From Impatiens glandulifera (taxonomy: Eukaryota; Streptophyta; Magnoliopsida; Ericales; Balsaminaceae), in assembly GCF_907164915.1 (NCBI RefSeq), contig NC_061862.1:128783641-128847640 (forward strand): a DNA stretch of 64,000 nucleotides, given 5' to 3'. Under the pieces are notes generated by a model that was given only the letters and a program-made list of their open reading frames with translations, did no database searches and was not told the DNA's origin. Both the position numbers and the translations under genes were made by a program. Positions 54,430 through 64,000 of this stretch are shown in pieces. The first letter of the stretch is position 1. Every line of letters starts with the position of its first letter.

Positions 54430-56233
54430 TTTCCTTTCTTTCTCTCTCCCCGACCAGTCCGTCCGCCGCCGCTAGCTTCCGCGCCGAAGAAGACGACGAC
54501 GGCGCTGCTCCGTTTGAATCAACATCCGCCTGAAGACGACTTTGCTGCTCCACGCCGCTGCTCCGCCTCCGTCCGATTCAAGCCACAACCGCCGGAAGAC
54601 GCCGTTGCCTCTGTCCGATTCAAGCCACAGTCGCCGCCTGCAATTCAAGGTCACTTTTTTTTTTTTATTTTAGGTTATTTTTGGTTATATTAATGGATTG
54701 TTTGATTTTAGGTTATTTTAGCTTATATTTGTTGATTAGATTTAGGGTTTAATTTGGTTATTTGGATTGATTTAGGTTAGATTAGGTTTGAAATATGTTT
54801 GATTTTGGTTAGTTTAGGTTTGGATTATGTTTTTGGATTTGATTTTGGATTGATTAGGTTGGATTATTGTTAGATTAGATTTATATTATTGTTAGATTAT
54901 GTTTATATTAATGTTATATTTAGGTTATATGTTCAATAGTTTAGTTTGATTTTGTTAGATTTGGTTTATATTAGTGTTTTATTTTGTTGGATTAGGTTTT
55001 TGGATTGATTATATTATTGGATTGATTTGGGTTAGATTAAGTTTGAAATATGTTTGATTTTGGTTAGTTTAGGTTTGGATTATGTTTTTGGATTTGGTTT
55101 TGGATTGATTATGTTGGATTATTGTTAGATTATGGTTATATTATTGTTAGATTATGGTTAGATTAATGTTAGATTTAGGTTATATGTTCAATAGTTTAGT
55201 TTAATTTTGTTAGATTTGGTTTATATTAGTGTTTTATTTTGTTGGATTAGGTTTTTGGATTTGGTTTAGGATTGATTATATTATTGGATTGATTTGGTAT
55301 ATGTTTATGTTGATTTTGTTGGATTCATGTTAGATTTGGTTTATTATTGTTTGATTAATAGGTATATGTGTTTATGTTGATTTTGTTGGATTTGGTTTTG
55401 GATTGATTATATTATTGGATTGATTTGGTATATGTTTATGTTGATTTTGTTGGATTCATGTTAGATTTGGTTTATTATTGTTTGATTAATAGGTATATGT
55501 GTTTATGTTGATTTTGTTGGATTTGGTTTTTTTGATTAATAGTTTATTGTTTGATTAATAGGTTTATTATTGTTCGATCTACCTACAGTCGCCGCCTCCC
55601 ACGCCATTGGCGAACGACGCCCCTCTTCTTCGTCGCTTTTTTCCTGCAAGGTTAGTTATTGTTGGTTTATTATATGGTTAGGTTAGTTTAATGTTTGATT
55701 TATGTTAGATTTTCATGTTAGATTTAAGGTTGATTTATGTTAGGTTTGATTTATGTTATATTTTGTTAGATTTAAGTTTGATTGATGTTAGTTTATGTTT
55801 GACTTATGTTATATTATGTTAGATTTAGGTTTGTGAATGAATATTAGATTCAAGTATTGAATGAATTGATTATTATTGATTTAGATTTGGTTTTTAGTTT
55901 AGATTTGGTTTGAAATGTGTATGAATGAAATAATGTTGGATTAGATTTGGTTTGAATTAGATTTGATTTTAGGTTAGAATTGTTATATGTTTGAATGAAT
56001 TGTGTATGAATGAAATAATGTTAGATTAGGTTTTATTATGTTTGTTTAGGTGGAATTTTGGTTGGATAATGTTAGATTATGTTGAATTTTGATGGAATAA
56101 TGTTAGATTATGTTGAATTTGGTTGGATAAATGATAGATTAGGTAGAGATTATGTTATAATTATGTAAGCCTAATTAATTTAGACAAAGTTAAGTAAATA
56201 ATAATGCAGGTTGTTTTCCATTTTATTAGAAAG
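54430..56233 (+). other. GC-rich leader exons and C-depleted introns before the transposase
   Basis: 54430-54649 is a GC-rich block (CCGTCCGCCGCCGC) ending in a donor AAG/GTCACT. 55589-55650 is a second short one (acceptor ACCTACAG, donor GCAAG/GTTAG), and the acceptor ATGCAG at 56209 leads to the transposase ATG at 56234. Between them the + strand is almost free of C and built of TTAGGTT, TTGGATT and GTTAGATT words. It includes a ~255-bp tandem repeat (54765-55275) and a ~118-bp one (55275-55515). The exons look untranslated. Confidence 0.6.
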
Positions 56234-59200
56234 ATGGAAGTACCCGATAAAAGTTGGATGACCTTACATCGCGATCATCCAGATTACGAGGAATGTGTTG
56301 ACAAATTTCCTCGAGTTTGTTGTTCGGAGTACATCCCGACAAACAGTGAAATGTCCTTGTGTAATGCTTGAACAAGCCGTTTATGGAAATAGACGATGTG
56401 AAGACTCACCTCATCATTTATAGAATAAATGTTCATTATGACTACTGGTATTGTCATGGAGAAAAAAGACGTACTACTCACGTGGTTAATGATGATGTCG
56501 ATGACAATGCCGATAAATTTGATGATGATGATGATCAGTCGGAGGATGCCGTGCCAAAATTCAACGATCCGAGAACATAGATGAATAATACAGTTAATGA
56601 AGAGGTCAATGAAGAACGTTATATGCACGATTTTATAAACGATATGTTCTCCAACGTTAATTATGTCCCGAACAACCATGAACCAGTTGAAGATGCGCAG
56701 AGATTTTATAAATTACTTGATGATTCCAAACGGCCATTGTATGAAGGTGCTCGGGTGCTCGAATAACGAAATCATCAGCACTACTGAAACTACTTCACAT
56801 AAAGAATGTCTGTCAATGGACAAATTCTTCATTCGATATGTTGCTGCGTCTGCTTAAAGACTACATATTACCTATTGACGCTCAATTGCTAAACTCCTAC
56901 TACGAAAGTAAAAATTCATTACTGATATCGGGCTTAAGTATGAAAAGATAGACGAATGTAAGAACAATTGTATGATATTTTGGAAGAACGACAAAAATAT
57001 AAATTCTTGCAGAGTTTGTGGTCTTTCAAGATGGAAAGTGGACCAAACAAGTGGGGAAGTTCGAGAGAAGCAAAATGGGAAATTCATTCCAACTAAGGTG
57101 TCGAGATATTTCCCTCTAAACCAATACTGCAAAGACTATACATGTCCTCAAAAACGGCTCCAATGATGAGATAGCATCAGGATAGAAGAGTTGATAGTGA
57201 TACGTTGAGACATCCCACTGATTCCTTAAATTGGAAAACGTTTGATGAAAATTATAAAGATTTCGCGTCGGAATCTCGAAACGTAAGACTTGGTTTATCA
57301 AGCAATGGGTTTCAACCATTTGCAAATGGGAAAAAGTCATACAGTGTTTGGCTTGTTATTCTAGTTCCTTATAATGTGTCACCCACTACTTGCATGGATT
57401 CTAGCAATTTCATTCTATCTATGTTAATTCCGGGTCCAAAGAGTCCGGGAGATACAATTGACATATTTCTCAAGTCGTTAATCGACGAGTTGACTGAACT
57501 ATGGCAAACTGGTGTGAGAAAGTTTGATGCACACACATCACAATACTTTAACATGCGAGCGGCGTTGTTGTGGACCATTAACGACTTTCCCGCCTACGCG
57601 AATTTATCAGGATGGAGTACGAAAGGGAAATTATCTTGTCCCTGTTGTAACAATGACACAGTATCTCTTCAATTGGTTCATGGTTCCAAACAATGTTACA
57701 TGGGTCATAGACGCTTCCTTCCACTAAAGCACAAATACAGAAGGGATAAAGAGTCGTTTGATGGTCGAATAGATTACAGAGAGCCCTCTAAATTGTTAAC
57801 GGGGAAAGAAAGTTACGAGAAAGCACAAGACCTAGAAGACATAATTCTTACTACGGATCTAAGAAAGAAACCAAGATATATCATGAAACGCGGGGAGACA
57901 ATTGGAACAAACTTAGCATTTTCTTCTGTTAGCCTTATTGGAAATCACTATTATTGAGACATAATTTGGATGTGATGCATATTGAGAAAAATATTTGTGA
58001 TAGCGTGTTGGGAACAATAATGAATGTGAAAGAGAAGACTAAGGATGGTCCTAAAGCTCGTAAAGACTTACAACTCTTAGGCATAAAATCATGGTTACAT
58101 ACTATAAATGATGAAGGAGTGGTTCATTATCCAGAAGCGCCATTCACTTTGACATCCGATAATAAAAAATGTCTTTGTAAATTCTTGTAAGATCTCAAGT
58201 TGCTTGATAGTTTTGCTCAAATATTGGCGGTTCTGTATATTTGGAAGAGAAAAAAATTTCGGGATTAAAGAGTCATGATTGTCACATTTTATTGGAATAT
58301 CCCGTGGATTACTTCCAGATAATGTGTATGATGCGTTAGTAAATTTGTCTCGATTCTTTCGGTTGTTATGTTTCAAAGAGTTGATTCAAGCGGACCTCGA
58401 ACAATTGTACATGGATATTATATTGACACTTTGCAAATTTGAAATGATTTTTCTACCGTCAATCTTCGACATCATGATGCATCTCCCGGTTCACTTGTTA
58501 GTTCAGGCTTTGCTTGGGGGACCTGTCCAGTATCGATGGATGTATCCGTTTGAACATTTTATGGGTACAATGAAAAGTTATTTACCGAATAATAACCACC
58601 CTGAAGCCTCTATAAGCGAGAACTATCTTGTAAATGAGAGTATTAGTTTATGTGTCAGGTATATGGAGGAAGAAGACCAAGAAAATGTACAAACTGAAAT
58701 CTTGGGCATTTAAATATTTTCACGTTGGAAGACCTATCTAACGGAAAAATATACAACTTGGATTATAGCGATCGGATTATAGCGATCGAGTGACAACTCA
58801 TTCATACATTTTGAAAAATTGCCCCAAAGCAGAACCTTTTTACATGTAAGATTCTATATTCCTATTATGGTACATCTTATTAATTAGCATTAAAGAGTAT
58901 GCTATTTAATATTTGATCTATTTGCAGAGATTATATGTAGTATTGCAATAACAATGAGTCCCGTGGAGAAACATTTGCCACCTATTTCAAGCATACAGTG
59001 AGTAACTTATAAACCATGTCTAATAACTTTATATTTATTTTAATGACTACATTTATAGAATGTATATATATAGGTCGCTCAATTAGCAGAAGTTAACGAC
59101 ATATCAAAAGACCTCAAGATCTTAGGAGAAGGTCCAAGTATGTACTCGTCTATGTATGTTTGGTCTAAAATAAACGGATACAAATTATGTACAAAAAAAA

Positions 59201-59530
59201 CATGACGAAGGTTTGACCACTCAGAATAGTGGGGTGGTTGTTGAAGGGTACAACGGGTCTGAAACTATGTCATACTACGGAGTTTTAACGGATATAATCG
59301 AAGTACAATACTTTTCTCACAAACGAGTTGTCTTATTCAAGTGTAAGTGGTTTGATACAAACTCGGGGGAACTAAGAGTGAAAGTGGATAAATATGGCTT
59401 CGAAAGTATAAATGTAAATCGAATTTTAAAAATCCAAAGTCAAGAATCGTATATATTGGCGAGTGAAGCAAAACAAGTATTATACGCCCTTGATATGTCA
59501 GCCCGACCCGGTTGGAAGATTGTGACAAAA
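56234..59530 (+). pseudogene. TNP2-type CACTA transposase pseudogene (copy B)
   Basis: ATG 56234 starts MEVPDKSWMTLHRDHPDYEE, the Transpos_assoc domain, which continues after a frameshift near 56360 (VHYDYWYCHGEKRR) into an Asp-rich linker. The Transposase_21 core is at 57190-58190: RHPTDSLNWKTFDENY, NVRLGLSSNGFQPF, LIPGPKSPGDTID, the zinc-like CPCCNND, GHRRFLP, HNLDVMHIEKNICD. DUF4218-like YPFEHFMGTMKSYL is at 58540, and DUF4216-like GVVVEGYN, FKCKWFD at 59213-59557. Breaks: TAG 56578, TAA 56764, a frameshift near 57880, TAA 58188, and a ~15-base deletion near 58305 relative to copy A. Better preserved than A but not translatable. Confidence 0.92.
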
Positions 59531-59660
59531 ATAAAACCGCGGTTTACAAATATATAGTCCAGATTAATTAATTAGGTAGATTTATGTTTTTTACTTTATA
59601 TTCATTCTTATTACTACTTTATTTCAAATATTTGCTCATTTTTATTAATGGTGCATTAAG

Positions 59661-61361
59661 AATGTCTGAAGGTCGTAAAGAAACTTGGAAGACTATGATG
59701 AAAACACCCAGCAAATTGGGAAAGCATTACCAAAACCTACTTTCTCAATCAGAAAATTTAAGGCTCTGAGAATCGTCTTCTAGAGATCAACCACCTATTG
59801 TTGTGGAGTCGATAGCTATTGCTCCCCCAGCAGACGAGGATATTGATGCTGCTGAGGCTGGAGAGTTTGTTGAGAGTACGTTTGTTGATATGGGGGATGA
59901 TGATGAGGCTGACGACGAGGGTCACGAGGAAGCTCACGAGGAGGATCATTTCACTCTCGACCCATCATCGACAGGTAACTTGTTTACACTTAGTTATTGT
60001 TTGAATTGATTTACATATCTAATTATGAATTTGATAATTTTGAAGAATCTTCTGCCCACAAGAGACTGGGGAAGAACAAGAATATCGAGCTATCTAAGAG
60101 GTCAGCGGGGACAAAGATTGCTCTGACTTTTAGAGCAGTAGATGGGAGGTCCGGCGGTGCTGACGAGGGAAGAACAGGATGGCCTAGACATTTGAGGTCG
60201 GTTGTGCGGGACCCCTCAGCCGTCTCACACCATCTTCTGCAGTGAAAGGCATTAAGTGCTGACCAATTGGATTTAATTTGGACTGCTATGATGGTAATAA
60301 TCATTACTTAAGTATACATTAATCATTCAATAATTTTTTATAACATTTGAATGTTTTTATTTTCAGGATCCGTTCAAGTCTACTAATGGTTCAATTGATG
60401 AATATCGAAGGACCGGATTGGCACACGCCAAACAGATATGGGATAGATGGCGCTCGGATTTGAACAAGGATTATATCTACATCCATCAAGGAGACGAGGC
60501 GGCGGTACTGGTCAATCCTTCACCAAACTACGATCGAGATGATTGGGAGTTTGTGTGTCGTAACCATTACTTCACGTAAAAATTTAAGGTACGGTTTTAT
60601 AAATTATAAAATATGATATTAATTATTCTAACTTCATTTTTTATTTCAAATACAGCAAAAAAGTTGAACCAATGTTGTCAACAGAAATAAGCTCAAATTC
60701 CCATATCATACTAGAAGTAGACCGTTTGCTCAAGTGGAGGAATAATTGGTATGTACATTATTTATAATAACTTAATTATAAAGATTGTTAATAATTTTAT
60801 AAATCATTTATTTCAACGGGCCATTGAAATTGGACGGGCTCCCTCTGTCATTGAAGTATTCAAGAGGACACGAAAGTGTGTGGGACGAACGCGTGCAAGA
60901 GAAAATTGTAAGTTAATTGAATATAGCTAGTTTTTTATTATAGAAATGATAATTTATTTCAAATGTGCAAGTTGAGATGGAGGAAGTTCTTAGTAAGGAA
61001 TCGGAAATATCTGATTTTGAATCGACGGAGAGGGTGTTCGGATAACAAAAACACGGGGGAGTATTCGGTATGGGATCAGGCGTCCGTCCCACACTTTCGT
61101 GAGGATCGTCGAAGTGGAAACAGTTCACAACGAACCAATGAGTGATTGTATGAAGAGAATAAAAGAATGCCGCTGAAACTGGAGGAATTGGAGAATAGGG
61201 ATGAAGAAAGAATGAGAACAATTAATGAAATACAAGCAGAAAAGCAAGAAATTGTGACAAGAATGGAGAGGGAGAAGTTAGAAATGAATGCAAGAATGGA
61301 GAGCTTCGAATTGTTTATGAGGCAACATCAACAACCACCACCTCCTCCCCCCAACAGTTAA
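59661..61361 (+). pseudogene. CACTA accessory protein pseudogene (Transposase_24-like, copy B)
   Basis: ATG 59661 (MSEGRKETWKTMMKT), about 100 bp after the transposase frame. Exon 1 is Ser-rich then Asp/Glu-rich (DMGDDDEADDEGHEEAHEED) to about 59980. Exon 2 (60050-60292) has AVDGRSGGADEGRTG and VVRDPSAVSHHLL. Exon 3 (60368-60590) has RRTGLAHAKQIWDRWRSDLN and YDRDDWEFVCRNHYF. Short exons at 60656-60750 and 60822-60907 follow. The last exon, 60970-61361, has KHGGVFGM-like remnants, a coiled coil (EELENRDEERMRTINEIQ) and a Pro run. TAG/TGA/TAA codons at 59767, 60243 and 60578 and small indels inactivate it. In En/Spm the partner protein binds subterminal repeats; that role here is inferred from gene order and family. 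Confidence 0.85.
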
Positions 61362-61589
61362 TTCTAGTACGTTTTGATTGGTTGTTTCGATTGAAAACAA
61401 ATGAATTGATTTAGTACGTTTTCATTTAAATTTAAAACAGATTGTTTGGATAATTAGTTTGGTTGAGATTTTTGTAATGATAATGATCATTTCATGTATG
61501 TGTTATTTGTTTTATTATTGATATATTGGTTTGGCTGAACAGGTTTTGGTTGCGCACAAAACAATCGGCCTATTTTGTACATTTTGTAG
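61362..61589 (+). other. 3' untranslated region of the CACTA-B accessory gene
   Basis: AT-rich, colinear with 5532-5725 of CACTA-A (TTGGCTGAACAGGTTT; ACAATCGG). The LTR retrotransposon in A inserted at the equivalent of 61583. Confidence 0.6.
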
Positions 61590-62268
61590 GGAAAACCGAA
61601 AGTAAAATGGAAATCTTTCGGTTTTTCTTCATAGGAAAAACCGAGAGTTATATGGAAAACTTTCAGATTTCACCTTGAAGAAAAACCGAAAGTTCTTCAT
61701 AAACCTCTCGGTTTTGTATCAAAGGGAAAAACCGAATGTTAATTGTAAAACTTTTGGTTTTTCCATTTCAATAAAAACCGAAAGTTCTTCATAAACCTCT
61801 CGTTTTATATCAAAGGGAAAACCGAAAGTTAATTGTAAAACTTACGGTTTTTCCCTTTGAAGAAAAACCGAAAGTTAATTGTAAAACTTTCGGTTTTTCC
61901 ATTTTAAGAAAAACTGAAAGTTCTTCATAAACCTCTCGGTTTTGTACCAAAGGGAAAAACTGAAAGTTAATTGTAAAATTTTCAGGTTTTCCCTCTAATG
62001 AAAAACCGAAAGTTAATTAGAAAACATTCGGTTTTTCTCCAAAGGGAAAAACCGAAAGTTTTCCAATTAACTTTCGGTTTTTCTCTCGGGTATCTAAACC
62101 AAAAACTTTACGATGTCTCTCAGTAAACGCCCAATTGTTTTTAACGAAAGAGTCAATGCTGAGGAATGACGAGAGTTACCTAAACTTTCGGTATTGGGTC
62201 TATACCGAAAGATATAAGGTCAAAACCGAGAGTTTTTACTCTCGTTTTTTACCCCTTTTTCACCAGTG
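61590..62268 (+). repeat. Right subterminal repeats and terminus of CACTA-B
   Basis: More than ten alternating units of AAAAACCGAAAGTTAATTG and AAAACTTTCGGTTTTTCC, spaced 40-50 bp, then a unique 150-bp part shared with CACTA-A and the terminus TTTTTCACCAGTG. Confidence 0.9.
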
Positions 62269-62271
62269 AAT

Positions 62272-63587
62272 CTGGACAACGTCGAATTTATTGGAGAATA
62301 TTTTAAAACTTTTGAATTTTAAACATGTTTTTGGCTAGATTTCTATCTAAAACAATTATATGAATGATAAAGAAAAATATTGTTATCTTTTTCTAATAAG
62401 TTTTTTTAATAAGTTTGTAAAAACATGTTTTTCTAATAAGTTTTTTTGGGACCCGTGACGACAAGAGATGATGGACACATCCGAAAAAATGTTTGATTTC
62501 GATAGTTGAATTGGTACGCTTTTGATGTCTACGATTAATCATGAATTTAATCTTTAAAGATATTAATCTCAGTCATTAATCAAATCAATTCTCTAGATTA
62601 TTTGAAATAAAATAGTACAAATCGATGGCGTAACTAGAGATGACAACGGGGCGATATCCGACGGCTATTTAACTACACTTTTCCGAGTTCGATCTTAGAA
62701 TTAATACCCGATTTCGTCCCCAAACCCGATAGAGATATGTTATCTCATCCTTAAGCTAATCGGTACCCTAAACCCGACCAATACATAAAACTAAAAGAAA
62801 TGTCAGGAAATTACAGTTGAACAAAAATTGGCTCGAATACCACTTTGGGAGAACTATGTTAACATGCATTACTAGATTGTGCAGAATATACAAGTCTAAC
62901 AAATTTATTGTGGTCAAGATGCATTACTAAATTATGCAAAATATACAAGTCTAACAAATTTGTTGTGGTCAAGATCTATTTGACCCAATGTTATTATATC
63001 ATAAAAACATGTTCAAAAGAATACAATTCAAATTACTATAGTTTATGATCTGTTAGCCTAACCATCGAGATATCTTTAGAAAGTGATTGATCTCATCAAT
63101 TCATGATGATGGAATATATAAAAATTCATGTGTATTATTGAATTCAAATTAATTGATATTTTGATAACTCAAATAATAATTACATAATTATTAGATCTTC
63201 TCTACTATATTTATATTTGTTTAGATTGCTTCTCTTATTTAGTATATGATTTTTTTATTTAATTGTTTATAAATTTTAAATAATAAGTTTTATTTATCTT
63301 TAAATTTGTTTAATTATTAATTTTAATGAGATTTGAATAAGTGAAACCATACAAACATGATAAGAGAAAAAAATATATAAATTATCAAAATAAAAATAAA
63401 AATAAGAACAAAAATATGTCGTCCAACCTATTATCGAGTTCATAGATTCTCGAGACACATAACAATGAGCCCAATATTTTTTTTCTGAATAGTTTTATTT
63501 ACTTTCCTTATTTGGAATAAATATAATTATTTTTATTTTTATTTTTTTCACATAAATAAAATTATTTATTTGCAATAACATGCTTAG
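62272..63587. other. AT-rich flank
   Basis: No gene seen. 62866-62919 and 62920-62971 are a tandem duplication of about 54 bp (ATACAAGTCTAACAAATTTR core). 62636-62790 (GATGACAACGGGGCGATATC) resembles a dispersed plant repeat I cannot name. Confidence 0.5.
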
Positions 63588-64000
63588 GGCTTCTTCAACC
63601 GACCGGACTACAAACACAAAAGAAAAGCTCCAATTTTTCTCCAACCGAACCGGTAGACGGTCCTGCAAAATGAGAATATAAATTCTCTTTAAAAAGAATT
63701 AAATGTTAATTAAATCCTTAAAATATATTACCATATTACTTTAAATATTAAATTTGTTTATATAAATTATTTGAAACATTTTATTGGTTCTTCAATTTTT
63801 AATTTTAAGATAAAAAATTATAATATTTTTTAAATGTATAATTAAATCATTATATTGTATTATATTTAAAATTTTATCTAATTTATTTTATATTTATATT
63901 TTATTTTATATTTTTACGTTATATGTTATAATTTAAATTTTATAAATTTATAATTTATAATTTTAACCCGCATGAATAAACATATAAAATACATAAAAAT
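63588..64000. mobile_element. Possible start of a Harbinger-like MITE
   Basis: After TTA, GGGCTTCTTCAACCGACCGG resembles GGGCATCTCCAACCG-type MITE ends; the CCAACCGAACCGG word repeats at 63642. The other end would lie beyond the window. AT-rich afterwards. Confidence 0.4.

Larger units (their letters stand above)
50675..62268 (+). mobile_element. CACTA (En/Spm-like) transposon B, complete ends
   Basis: Left end CATTGGTAAAAAATCG at 50675, right end the inverse of CACTGGTGAAAAAGGGG at 62268. The 3-bp target duplication AAT is perfect (50672-50674 and 62269-62271). About 11.6 kb. Order: left subterminal inverted repeats, TATA box and GC-rich leader exon, duplicated C-terminal exon, hairpin array, two ~375-bp tandem repeats, more GC-rich leader exons and a C-poor intron, transposase pseudogene, accessory-protein pseudogene, right subterminal repeats. 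Same family and orientation as CACTA-A. Confidence 0.92.

Noticed and set aside
54269..54553. Minus-strand ORF over the GC-rich leader exon
   Set aside because: Splice-like borders and family context support the + strand untranslated exon; no protein similarity recognised.

Overview
The window looks like nuclear DNA of a flowering plant (eudicot). It is AT-rich, has no recognisable intact host gene, and is almost entirely nested plant transposable elements: Ty1/copia retrotransposons with tRNA-iMet primer sites, CACTA (En/Spm) DNA transposons with TNP2-type transposase genes, an L1-type LINE remnant, a Helitron and MITE-like elements. An asterid, perhaps Lamiales, is possible because the unusual reading frame at 10195-13775 recalls proteins I associate with that order, but this is memory only.

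Layout. 1-15784: right-hand part of a CACTA element (A), reading +, whose left end lies outside the window. It carries decayed transposase (823-3760) and accessory-protein (3768-5531) genes. It is split by a pol-less LTR retrotransposon (5726-15487) with long LTRs full of TTAGAC/GTCTAA palindromes, a gag pseudogene and a second reading frame of roughly 1,190 codons. CACTA-A itself sits in the RNase H region of an older copia element (15785-16610). 16611-26504: decayed copia pieces (17170-17520, 20489-23430, 24130-25045), microsatellites and AT-rich sequence. 26510-32340: a degenerate copia element with a TAAAG target duplication and a Harbinger-like MITE in its 3' LTR. 32346-40284: AT-rich DNA with a non-autonomous CACTA (C, 34849-38103, TGT duplication) carrying a possible captured gene, and a Helitron (38669-39121). 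40285-41695: copia fragment. 41905-49143: an ORF1-only LINE with a 13-bp target duplication, interrupted by an intact, apparently very young copia element (42146-46938; identical 163-bp LTRs, ATATC duplication, uninterrupted 1,461-codon gag-pol). 50675-62268: a complete-ended CACTA element (B), same family and orientation as A, with an AAT target duplication, long hairpin arrays, GC-rich leader exons and two decayed genes. 62272-64000: AT-rich flank ending in the start of a MITE.

How the parts relate. A and B are diverged members of one family and carry different indels, so each helps to read the other; neither looks able to make intact transposase. Only the copia element at 42146-46938 looks potentially autonomous. 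The most unusual object is the 5726-15487 retrotransposon: gag, no pol, a long non-pol reading frame ending in an RGG-like tail, and palindrome arrays both in its LTRs and in front of the second frame, followed there by a separate TATA box.
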